Shown here: positions 1 to 7,048 of the stretch, in pieces
How the letters are laid out: every line of letters begins with the position of its first letter
Numbering within the stretch: position 1 is the stretch's first letter
DNA from: Segniliparus rugosus ATCC BAA-974
GTDB lineage: Bacteria; Actinomycetota; Actinomycetes; Mycobacteriales; Mycobacteriaceae
Assembly: GCF_000185725.2 (NCBI RefSeq)
Contig: NZ_KI391953.1
Coordinates: 124,001-188,000 of the forward strand
Length of the DNA: 64,000 bases
Reading direction: 5' to 3'
The notes under the pieces: model-generated
The model's input: only the letters and a program-made list of their open reading frames with translations
The model's database searches: none
What the model was told of the DNA's origin: nothing
Translations under genes and position numbers: made by a program

Positions 1-613
1 CGGCGTAGATCACCGCGTGGTGGTGGCGCAGAAGCTCCGCGTGCGTCACGTCGCGGCCCACCTGCACGTTGAGGTAGAAGGCGAAGCCGTTCTGCTCCGA
101 GATCGTGTCGAACAGCTTGGCCACATGCTTGGTCCGCTGATGGTCCGGGGCGACTCCGGCGCGCACCAGCCCGTACGGTGTCGGGAGCCGGTCGAACACG
201 TTCACTTCGACGTCCGCCTGGGTGAGCAGCTCGTCCGCCGCGTACATGCCCGCCGGGCCGGATCCCACCACCGCGACGCGCAACGGGGCGCGCCTGGCTT
301 TGATGTGCGGCGCTTCGGGGATCGGGGCCAGCATCGGGCTGTACCACTTCTTGCGCCCGCCCTTCGGGAAGTACGAGGCGTTGAGCTCGAGGAACGGCAG
401 CTGCTTCGGGGCGAGCTTGGTGTCGGGGACGATGGCCTCGACCGGACAAGCGTCGACGCACGCACCGCAGTCGACGCAGGCCGCCGGATCGATGTGCAGC
501 ATTTCGGCGGTGAGGAAGTCCGGCTCGTCGGGCGTGGGGTGGATGCAGTTCACCGGGCAGGCGAAAACGCAAGACCCGTCGCTACAGCAGGACTGGGTGA
601 CAACGTGCGGCAT
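1..613 (-). CDS. fprB: ferredoxin/ferredoxin-NADP reductase, FprB type (N-terminal part, cut by window edge)
   Basis: NADPH-dependent flavoprotein fused to its own iron-sulfur electron carrier, expected in the cytosol and feeding electrons to oxygenases. The first ~204 residues are visible from ATG 613. Residues 9-60 form a two-cluster bacterial ferredoxin domain: an early Cys group (C9, C10, C15, C19-P, C23) and a classic CxxCxxCxxxCP motif at C46, C49, C52 and C56. From residue 113 an adrenodoxin-reductase-like FAD fold begins, with the GxGxxG motif at 117-122 (GSGPAG). The stop lies beyond the left edge. It starts 24 bases after the AurF-like oxygenase gene on the same strand, and M. tuberculosis keeps the same pairing (fprB beside Rv0885). 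The frame is open, with no sign of damage. Confidence 0.9.
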   Translation of the reverse strand, partial: MPHVVTQSCCSDGSCVFACPVNCIHPTPDEPDFLTAEMLHIDPAACVDCGACVDACPVEAIVPDTKLAPKQLPFLELNASYFPKGGRKKWYSPMLAPIPEAPHIKARRAPLRVAVVGSGPAGMYAADELLTQADVEVNVFDRLPTPYGLVRAGVAPDHQRTKHVAKLFDTISEQNGFAFYLNVQVGRDVTHAELLRHHHAVIYA

Positions 614-637
614 TGGGCTGTGAGTCCGAACGTTCCG

Positions 638-1681
638 TCAGCCGACGAGAGCCGGTTGGCGCTCCTGCGGCGCGCTCTGCTGCTCGAAGTGGCGGCGTTG
701 CGGCTCGCTGCGGAAACGCGACGGGCGCCCGTCGATGGAGAGGAGCCGCCAGAGCAGTTTCGCCACCGGGTTCATGATGCCCATCTCGTGCGCCAGGGCG
801 CGGGAGTCGGCCAACAGGCGGCGACGGAAGTCGCGCGCTTCCTCGTTCTGCCAGAAGATTTCTTTCTTGACCGACTTCGGGATGTCGAACTTCTTCCAGA
901 ACGAACGCGGCGGCACCACGATCAGCTCCTCGACGAACCGCATGATCAGCGGGTACGCGAGCGACAGCGCGAACCGGGACAGCCTGCCGACTCGCGGCGT
1001 GCGCAGCTTGAGGAACTCGTGCGCGAACGAGATGTGGCGGGCCTCCTCGGCGACGTGGATCGCCATGACGCTCTCCATGATCGGGTGGATCGACTTCCCC
1101 TCGCGCAGGATGGACTTCTGGACGAAGTCGATCGGCTCCTCGCCCGCGAGCACCGCGGTGAAGAACGCCGACGGGAAGAACTGCGCCAGAAGCTCGGCCC
1201 CGAAGCCCGTGGTGAACTGCCGGAGCTTGCTCATGCCGCTGACCTCGGCCCCGATCCGGTTGACCATCTCCTGGAACATCTGGTTGTGGTTGCACTCTTC
1301 CGCGATCTCGTGCACGCAGTATCGGTATTCCGGCGAGCCGTTGGGCAGCCCGACCGAGTACAGGACCATGCCCCGGATGAGGGCTACCTCGAACTGGAGC
1401 CCGACCTTCGCGACATTGGCCTGGCGCCACATGCCGACTTCGATCTGCTTCTCCTCGGGGAGGGACTGGTACCAGTCCGTCTTCGCGATGGGGTCGGTCT
1501 GCGGGAGGAGCCAACGCCGATCGTTGGGGACCACCTCGAACTCGGGGGCGTCCCAATCGATGTCCGTGAACGGGTTGAAGCTGCGCCGGACCGATCCCTC
1601 GGAGAGGGTCGCCAGCCTTTCGCAGTAGGCCTTGTCAGCGATAGGGTCCAGCTCTGCAAGCCAGGTGTTGCGCTTGATCAC
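638..1681 (-). CDS. AurF-type diiron oxygenase (Rv0885-like)
   Basis: Predicted non-haem diiron oxygenase of the p-aminobenzoate N-oxygenase (AurF) superfamily, 347 aa, cytosolic; the substrate is unknown. Likely metal ligands are E98, the E129xxH132 pair and E203/E213xxH216, which reproduce the two helix-borne ExxH-type motifs. The start is GTG 1681 with a clear AGGAGG five bases upstream. It is followed by fprB after 24 bases, so the ferredoxin/reductase fusion is the obvious electron donor (inference from the operon). The C-terminal ~30 residues are Arg/Gln-rich and probably disordered. Rv0885 of M. tuberculosis has similar length and the same neighbour. I am sure of the family but not of the reaction. 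Confidence 0.85.
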   Translation of the reverse strand: MIKRNTWLAELDPIADKAYCERLATLSEGSVRRSFNPFTDIDWDAPEFEVVPNDRRWLLPQTDPIAKTDWYQSLPEEKQIEVGMWRQANVAKVGLQFEVALIRGMVLYSVGLPNGSPEYRYCVHEIAEECNHNQMFQEMVNRIGAEVSGMSKLRQFTTGFGAELLAQFFPSAFFTAVLAGEEPIDFVQKSILREGKSIHPIMESVMAIHVAEEARHISFAHEFLKLRTPRVGRLSRFALSLAYPLIMRFVEELIVVPPRSFWKKFDIPKSVKKEIFWQNEEARDFRRRLLADSRALAHEMGIMNPVAKLLWRLLSIDGRPSRFRSEPQRRHFEQQSAPQERQPALVG

Positions 1682-1726
1682 TGTGCCTCCTCATCTCGAA
1701 ATTCGTTTTGTCGGTCAGGTCACTCA

Positions 1727-1737
1727 TAACTCAGTTA
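1727..1737. promoter_or_regulatory. short palindrome upstream of the AurF-like gene
   Basis: TAACT-C-AGTTA is an 11-bp perfect inverted repeat about 45 bases upstream of the GTG start. It is flanked by two copies of TCACTCA (around 1720 and 1745). It lies where a promoter or operator for the AurF-fprB operon would be. No regulator gene is adjacent, so the role is a guess. Confidence 0.3.
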
Positions 1738-1891
1738 CCTATATCACTCAGCGTAGTCCTGGTGCGGGCTCCTTTCAACGAATCCGACCCCTTTCGTGGG
1801 GCATAGATCACAGTGGCCGAGTATGTGACGAACCGCACAATTAAGGTGATTTCGAGGATACTCGCAGACCGCCTGGCGCGCCAGGGCCGCC

Positions 1892-2860
1892 TTACTCCGC
1901 GTGGGGCAGGTGCTCGGCGGGCTCGATCCCGAACCGTCCTGCCTGGTAGTCCTCGAAGGCCTGGACGACCTCCTGCTTCGTGTTCATCACGAACGGCCCG
2001 TACGCGAAGACGGGTTCGCGCAGCGGCTGCCCGCCGAGCAGCAGCACTTCGAGCGAAGGCTCAGCCGAGGACTGCGACGGGCTCGCGGCGAGGGTGAGCG
2101 CGTCTCCCTTGCCGAACACGACGAGCTGGCCCTTTCGGATCGGCCGGGCCTCGCTGCCGACAGTCCCGGATCCGGCCAAGACGTACACGAGCGCGTTGAA
2201 GTCCTCGCGCCACGGCAGTGCGAGACGAGCGCCGGGGCTGACTGTGGCGTGGGCCATGGTGATGGGGGTGTAGGTCGAGCCCGGCCCGGCGTGGCCCGCG
2301 ACCTCGCCCGCGATGACCCGGATCAGGGCTCCGCCGTCGGCGGTGGTGGCCAGCGCCGCTTGCTTGCCCCGGATGTCCTGGTAGCGGGGCAGGACGAGTT
2401 TCTTCGAGCGGGGCAGGTTCACCCAGAGCTGGAGGCCGTGGAACAGCCCGCCGGAAGCCACGAGCGCCTCCGGCGGGCGTTCGATGTGCAGCACGCCGCC
2501 GCCGGCGGTCATCCACTGGGTGTCGCCGTCGTGGATCGTCCCGCTGCCGCCGTTCGAGTCGCGGTGCTCGAAGGTCCCGTCGATCATGTAGGTGACGGTC
2601 TCGAAGCCTCGGTGCGGATGCCACGCGGTGCCCTTCGGCTCGCCGGGCGCGTATTCGACCTCGCCCATCTGGTCCATGTGGATGAACGGGTCGAGCTCGG
2701 CCATGGGCACTCCGGCGAACGCCCGGCGCACCGGGAAGCCTTCGCCTTCGTAGCCGCTGGGTGCGGTCGTGACCGACCGCACCGGGCGTTCTGCGGCCAT
2801 AGCGAGGTCGGGGGTGTCAATGCGGGGCAGGGTGAAGACGTCGGCGGTGATGGCGGCCAT
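1892..2860 (-). CDS. pirin family protein (cupin iron protein)
   Basis: Pirin-type bicupin of 322 aa, cytosolic. Family members bind Fe and some have quercetin 2,3-dioxygenase activity. The N-cupin metal site is intact: H81 and H83 in HPHRGFETVTY, and H125 and E127 in the HIE segment, matching the four pirin ligands. A second cupin half follows (about residues 190-300). The start is ATG 2860 with GGAAGGA upstream. The gene diverges from a MarR regulator only 45 bases away. A palindrome in that gap covers both candidate -10 boxes, so the MarR protein probably represses both genes (inference). Confidence 0.9.
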   Translation of the reverse strand: MAAITADVFTLPRIDTPDLAMAAERPVRSVTTAPSGYEGEGFPVRRAFAGVPMAELDPFIHMDQMGEVEYAPGEPKGTAWHPHRGFETVTYMIDGTFEHRDSNGGSGTIHDGDTQWMTAGGGVLHIERPPEALVASGGLFHGLQLWVNLPRSKKLVLPRYQDIRGKQAALATTADGGALIRVIAGEVAGHAGPGSTYTPITMAHATVSPGARLALPWREDFNALVYVLAGSGTVGSEARPIRKGQLVVFGKGDALTLAASPSQSSAEPSLEVLLLGGQPLREPVFAYGPFVMNTKQEVVQAFEDYQAGRFGIEPAEHLPHAE

Positions 2861-2894
2861 GTCATTCCTTCCTTTCGGTGGAGCTGTTCCGCTA

Positions 2895-2909
2895 ACATAG
2901 TTTCTATGT
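2895..2909. promoter_or_regulatory. palindromic operator and divergent promoters (pirin / MarR)
   Basis: ACATAG-TTT-CTATGT is a perfect 15-bp palindrome overlapping the MarR start codon. On the plus strand TAACAT (2893-2898) is a -10 box seven bases before ATG 2906, giving a leaderless MarR mRNA. On the minus strand TATGTT (2899-2894) is a plausible -10 for pirin. One bound MarR dimer would block both promoters. The palindrome is seen directly; its function is inferred. Confidence 0.65.
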
Positions 2910-3409
2910 CAACTACTTTCGGGAACAGCCCAGAGGACGGCGTTATTCCCGCCATGTGGCTGGACCGCCGCGAGGTCGCAGCATGGCGCGGGTACCTCGA
3001 CATGAACGCCGAGCTCATGGCGCGCCTCGGGCGGGAGCTGCAGCGCCAGAGCGGGCTGTCCCAGGCCGATTACGGGGTGCTCGTGGAGCTCTCTGAGGCG
3101 ACCGGGCGCAGGCTCCGGTTCGGCGAGCTCGCTGCGCGGCTCGGCTGGGAGAAGAGCCGCGTCTCTCGCCAGGTCGCGCGCATGCACGGCAGGGGTCTCG
3201 TGGAACGGGAGGACTGCCCCACCGACGGCAGGGGAGCCTTCGTCCTGCTCTCCCCGGCGGGGCTCGACGCGATCGAGCGCGCGGCTCCGCATCACGTCGG
3301 GGAGGTGCGGCGATGGTTCGTGGACGCGCTCACGCCTCGGCAGCTCGAAGCCATGGCCGAGATCGCGGGCGCGGTCGTTCGGCGGTTACGTGAACACGAG
3401 GTAGACTGA
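2906..3409 (+). CDS. MarR family transcriptional regulator
   Basis: Winged-helix DNA-binding repressor of 167 aa. The central wHTH (about residues 65-110) has the recognition-helix pattern LAARLGWEKSRVSRQVARM followed by a wing with a D-T/CPTDGR turn, typical of MarR. I chose ATG 2906 because the HTH distance from the N-terminus is then normal and the -10 box TAACAT sits seven bases upstream, making the transcript leaderless. The longer open frame further 5' is antisense to pirin and spurious. It is divergent from pirin and probably autoregulated through the palindrome overlapping its start. The effector is unknown; phenolics are common for the family. Confidence 0.88.
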   Translation: MSTTFGNSPEDGVIPAMWLDRREVAAWRGYLDMNAELMARLGRELQRQSGLSQADYGVLVELSEATGRRLRFGELAARLGWEKSRVSRQVARMHGRGLVEREDCPTDGRGAFVLLSPAGLDAIERAAPHHVGEVRRWFVDALTPRQLEAMAEIAGAVVRRLREHEVD

Positions 3410-3445
3410 GCGAAGCACAGCCCCTCGTCAGTTTGGAGACCTCCT

Positions 3446-4963
3446 GTGACCGTTGCTCCAGATCCGGACCCCATCGAGAACCCCCCTGGCGAGGAATGCG
3501 GAGTATTCGGCGTTTGGGCTCCGGGGGAAGACGTCGCCAAACTCTCCTACTACGGTCTGCACGCCCTGCAGCACCGAGGCCAAGAGGCGGCGGGGATCGC
3601 GGTCACCGACGGCAGCCGCATCCTCGTGGTCAAGGATTTGGGACTGGTCAGCAAAGTTTTCGACGAGTCCTCGCTCTCCACGCTGACCGGGCACATCGCC
3701 ATCGGGCACTGCCGCTACTCGACCACAGGGGCTCCGGTGTGGGAGAACGCCCAGCCGGTCTTCCGCACGATGGCCTCGGGCGGCTGCCTCGCGCTCGGCC
3801 ACAACGGCAACCTGGTCAACACCCTTGAGCTCCTGGAGCGCAACGCGGCGAGCGCGAGCCTTTTGCCAGTGGACCCGAAGAAGTACAACCGGGACACCAT
3901 CGGCACGGACTCGGACCTCGTCTGCGGCCTGCTCGCCCAGATGGCGGACGATCCCCAGCTCGAATTCGAGGAGCTGGGCGGGCGCACCGCGCTGGAGCGG
4001 GCGGCGTTGAAGCTGCTCCCGATGCTGCGCGGCGCGTTCTGCCTGACCTTCCTCGACGAGCACACCCTCTACGCGGCCCGCGACCCGTGGGGCGTGCGCC
4101 CGTTGTGCCTCGGACGTTTGGAGCGCGGCTGGGTGGTCGCGAGCGAGACCAGCGCTTTGGACATCGTCGGGGCCTCGTTCGTCCGCGACATCGAGCCGGG
4201 CGAGCTGCTGGCCATCGACATGGACGGGGTGCGCTCCACCCGGTTCGCGAACCCGCAGCCGAAGGGCTGCATCTTCGAGTACGTCTACCTCGCCCGTCCG
4301 GACTCGGTCATCGCCGGGCGCTCCGTGCACGCGGCGCGGGTCGAGATCGGCCGCCGCCTCGCCGAGGAGCATCCGGTGGACGCGGACCTGGTGATCCCGG
4401 TCCCCGAGTCCGGCACGCCCGCCGCAATCGGCTACGCCCAGGGCTCCGGCATCCCGTACGGCCAGGGCCTCACCAAGAACGCCTATGTGGGCCGGACCTT
4501 CATCCAGCCCTCGCAGACCATCCGCCAGCTCGGCATCCGGCTCAAGCTCAACCCGATGCGCGAGGTCATCCGGGGCAAGCGCCTCGTGGTGGTGGACGAC
4601 TCCATCGTCCGGGGCAACACGCAGCGGGCCTTGGTGCGGATGCTGCGCGAGGCGGGCGCGGTCGAGGTGCATGTGCGGATCGCCTCGCCGCCGGTGCGCT
4701 GGCCATGCTTCTACGGCATCGATTTCGCGAGCCCGACGGAGCTGATCGCGAACGGGGCCGACGGGCCAGAAGGGATAGTCGAAGGGGTGCGCCGCTCGAT
4801 CCGCGCGGACTCGCTCGGGCACATCTCGCTCGAAGGGCTCATCGCCGCCACGGAGCAGCCGTCCACCCGGCTGTGCGCGGCGTGCTTCAACGGGGTGTAC
4901 CCGATCGCGCTGCCGGAGGAGTCCGCGCTGGGCAAGTCGGTGCTGGAAGGCCGAGCGGGCTGA
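3446..4963 (+). CDS. purF: amidophosphoribosyltransferase
   Basis: First committed step of de novo purine synthesis: PRPP plus glutamine to phosphoribosylamine. 505 aa, cytosolic. An N-terminal propeptide of 17 residues precedes the catalytic Cys18 (EECGVFG), so maturation by propeptide removal is expected as in Bacillus/mycobacterial PurF. The Ntn glutaminase domain fills about residues 18-250. The phosphoribosyltransferase domain carries the PRPP loop VVVDDSIVRGNT near residue 385. Late cysteines (LCAACF near 475) fit the Fe-S-containing class. The start is GTG 3446 after GGAGACC. In M. tuberculosis purF and purM are adjacent; here four small secreted-protein genes and a peptide transporter operon lie between them. 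Confidence 0.97.
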   Translation: MTVAPDPDPIENPPGEECGVFGVWAPGEDVAKLSYYGLHALQHRGQEAAGIAVTDGSRILVVKDLGLVSKVFDESSLSTLTGHIAIGHCRYSTTGAPVWENAQPVFRTMASGGCLALGHNGNLVNTLELLERNAASASLLPVDPKKYNRDTIGTDSDLVCGLLAQMADDPQLEFEELGGRTALERAALKLLPMLRGAFCLTFLDEHTLYAARDPWGVRPLCLGRLERGWVVASETSALDIVGASFVRDIEPGELLAIDMDGVRSTRFANPQPKGCIFEYVYLARPDSVIAGRSVHAARVEIGRRLAEEHPVDADLVIPVPESGTPAAIGYAQGSGIPYGQGLTKNAYVGRTFIQPSQTIRQLGIRLKLNPMREVIRGKRLVVVDDSIVRGNTQRALVRMLREAGAVEVHVRIASPPVRWPCFYGIDFASPTELIANGADGPEGIVEGVRRSIRADSLGHISLEGLIAATEQPSTRLCAACFNGVYPIALPEESALGKSVLEGRAG

Positions 4964-5001
4964 CCCTGGTGCGCGTGGTCACATCGCGCTAGTATCTGCC
5001 T

Positions 5002-5442
5002 GTGTTTGTGAGGCGGGCGCTTTTGGCGCTTTTCGGCGCGTTGGCTTCAGCGGCGGCGACTGTGTGCAGCGCCCAAGCTGAACCGCTCGACCCGGCGCGA
5101 GCGGTCATGACGATTAGATTCGAGCCCAGCCCGTACGACGCTCTTGAGTCCCATGCGGCCGGCTATGCGTTCGTGATGCGCAAAGGTTCCGTTCGATACG
5201 TCCGTTACGCCTACGGCGGAGGTGTCGTAGGCGATCAGACCAAGCCGTTGGACGAGTCCAGTTGGCGAGATTTGCTGCGCGCGGCGGGACAAGACACCTC
5301 CGATGCGCACCCAGTCTGCCCCGACTTCGGCTTCTTCGACATAAAGGTCGAGCAGGACGGAACCGTCGCCGCCAAGCACAGGTCGATGTGTCCGGGCACC
5401 TGGAGCGCGGTCGCGGACTCCCTACGGGGACAGTTTTCATGA
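5002..5442 (+). CDS. small secreted protein, paralogue 1 of a local family
   Basis: Unrecognised 146-aa protein with a Sec signal peptide (RRALLALFGALASAAATVCSAQA, cleavage near residue 26). The mature part begins EPLDPARAV and has two late Cys residues (HPVCPDFGFFDIK and SMCPGTW) that could form a disulfide. It resembles the next gene (same AEPLDPxR start after cleavage) and, in layout, the following two, so a tandem family of about 150-170-aa exported proteins is likely. GTG 5002 lies six bases after the -10 box TAGTAT (4990-4995), implying a leaderless mRNA. No domain with known function is visible. Confidence 0.75.
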   Translation: MFVRRALLALFGALASAAATVCSAQAEPLDPARAVMTIRFEPSPYDALESHAAGYAFVMRKGSVRYVRYAYGGGVVGDQTKPLDESSWRDLLRAAGQDTSDAHPVCPDFGFFDIKVEQDGTVAAKHRSMCPGTWSAVADSLRGQFS

Positions 5443-5455
5443 TTAGGAGGAATCC

Positions 5456-5903
5456 ATGAAATTATTCGCCCAACTGGCATGTGTCGTGGCGTCGTTGGGG
5501 CTCGGCTCGCAGCAGGCCCAAGCCGAACCGCTCGACCCGGACCGCACGGTGATCGAGGTGCCGCAGCGTCCATATGAAATTCACGGCTCAGGACGGTGAC
5601 GCCGATTCCGTCCTCACCGTGTACCCCGACCATGCCGAGGCCGACCGACGGGTCGAGGGGGAGCCGGTCCACGAGGAGCGGCCGCTGCCGCCGGGGCTGT
5701 GGTCGACAGTGCTCGACCGGGTGCAGAAGATCGATCAGCACGGGGGTCGGCTGGCGCAGCCCGCGGACGCGAGCCGCTTCTTGGTCACCGTCAAGCAGGA
5801 CGGCGCGGTGGTGAAGGACTACGACTCCCGGACCAGCGTCGATATGGATCGGTTCATCAAAACGGAGATCAGCGATCCGATCTGGGCGCTTTTCGCCAGG
5901 TAA
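5456..5903 (+). pseudogene. small secreted protein, paralogue 2, apparently frameshifted
   Basis: From ATG 5456 (strong RBS AGGAGG) the frame encodes a signal peptide and AEPLDPDRTVIEVPQRPYE, then stops near 5600. The rest of a paralogue-like protein (SVLTVYPD... to ISDPIWALFAR, stop 5903) is in another frame that is closed upstream by TGA 5550-5552. The switch must occur between about 5553 and 5600 and needs one base removed or two added. Joined, the product would be about 148 aa, matching the 146-aa neighbour. It may be a real decayed copy or a sequencing error; no homopolymer explains it. The downstream part alone could be mis-annotated as a separate gene at 5574. Confidence 0.6.
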
Positions 5904-5923
5904 TTGGGAGTAAGCTACGCCAC

Positions 5924-6427
5924 ATGCGCACGTTTCTGATCGCCGCCGTCGCGGCCGCTGGATTGGCCTCGGCCCTGCCCGCCGCCGTCTCGTCCGCCGA
6001 GCCTGACGGGATCACCTCGGCAGACGTCACCCGAGGCGTTCCCGCCGCCCACCGGGGCGCGCGGGACTGGGCCACCTACACCGTCACGGTGCGCCCGAAC
6101 TCGGCGGAATTGGTGGTCAGAAACGGGGCGGGCGACGACGTCTCGCACTCCATGGTCCCGTTGCGCGACGACGGCGGGCTGCCGGTCCTCGAAGCGCTCA
6201 GCAAGGCGGGCGGCTCGTGCCGGGGCGGCGACCACCTCGTGGTGTGGCAGGGCGGAACGGTGGTTGCCGACCGTTCTACCTGCTCAGGGGCGTTGAAGGC
6301 GGCGCTCGCGCCGGTGGACGAGGCGTTCGGCCTGCCAGGCTTGTTCGACCAGATGGCGGGACAGCCCGAGTGGCCAGCGGATCCGAACGGATACCCGCTC
6401 CAGCCAGGCCGTCAGCCGTACATCTGA
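5924..6427 (+). CDS. small secreted protein, paralogue 3
   Basis: Unrecognised 167-aa exported protein: signal peptide RTFLIAAVAAAGLASALPAAVSSAEP, cleavage near residue 26. The mature region has a pair of Cys residues (GGSCRGGD and DRSTCSG), giving the same two-Cys pattern as its neighbours, and a proline-rich C-terminus ending in QPGRQPYI. The -10 hexamer TAAGCT (5911-5916) is seven bases before ATG 5924, so the message is probably leaderless and independently transcribed. An in-frame extension further 5' runs across the previous gene and is spurious. The function cannot be inferred. Confidence 0.75.
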   Translation: MRTFLIAAVAAAGLASALPAAVSSAEPDGITSADVTRGVPAAHRGARDWATYTVTVRPNSAELVVRNGAGDDVSHSMVPLRDDGGLPVLEALSKAGGSCRGGDHLVVWQGGTVVADRSTCSGALKAALAPVDEAFGLPGLFDQMAGQPEWPADPNGYPLQPGRQPYI

Positions 6428-6463
6428 GGTCGGCCGTGTTGACGACGATGTAAGGTGTACCAC

Positions 6464-6957
6464 ATGCGTAGAGCGGGTTTGATGATCGCGGCAATGCTCG
6501 GCATGTCGGCGGCTTCGGCCGTCCCTGCTGCGGCGACCGGGGGGACACGTCGATCGTGTACACCTACCTCGGGAATCACTTCCCGCCCACCGACCACTTC
6601 CCTTGGAACGCCACGCCCAACTATCACAACGAGTACATCATGATCGCCAGGCCCGGCTCGGTGGAGCTCAAGCAGGGCGATTACGGCACGGTCGACGGCT
6701 CGGAGGAGCCGAGCGTCCACATCACCAAGCCGATCTCGGGCGCGACGTGGTCCGCGCTGCTCGCCGCCGCGAACCGTCTGCCGGAGCCCTCCACGTCCCA
6801 TCCGTATCTCGCCCGAGGCGACTTCCCGGTCGAGGCGGAGCTGTACCAGGGCGAGACCTCGGTGCGGCGGGGTTTCTACTCCGACGCCGCGACGGTGCAG
6901 ATCCACGATATCTTCCTCAAAGTCTTCCCCGGCTTGCCTGGCCTTTCGCCACGCTGA
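6464..6957 (+). pseudogene. small secreted protein, paralogue 4, frameshifted at a G6 run
   Basis: ATG 6464 follows the -10 box TAAGGT (6451-6456) by seven bases (leaderless). It encodes a signal peptide ending SAVPAAATGG, then runs into the wrong frame at six G residues (6539-6544). Adding one G restores reading into the downstream frame (DTSIVYTYLGNHFPP... to stop 6957), a product of about 164 aa. The downstream part (EVELKQGDYGTVDG-like strands, PISGATWSALLAAANRLPEPS) resembles the SSWRDLLRAAG segment of paralogue 1. This is either a homopolymer sequencing error, a recent pseudogene, or a slippage-variable surface/secreted protein. Confidence 0.6.
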
Positions 6958-7048
6958 GGCTTGCGGTTGCGCTGGCGCGATCTATGCCTCAGGATGGACT
7001 CACTTGAGCCTCAAAAGCTCACTTGAGCCACAATTGAGAGAGGATCGG

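Noticed and set aside
17..1729. 570-aa plus-strand open frame
   Set aside because: Antisense to fprB and the AurF-like gene; no domain and Arg/Leu-rich composition typical of high-GC shadows.
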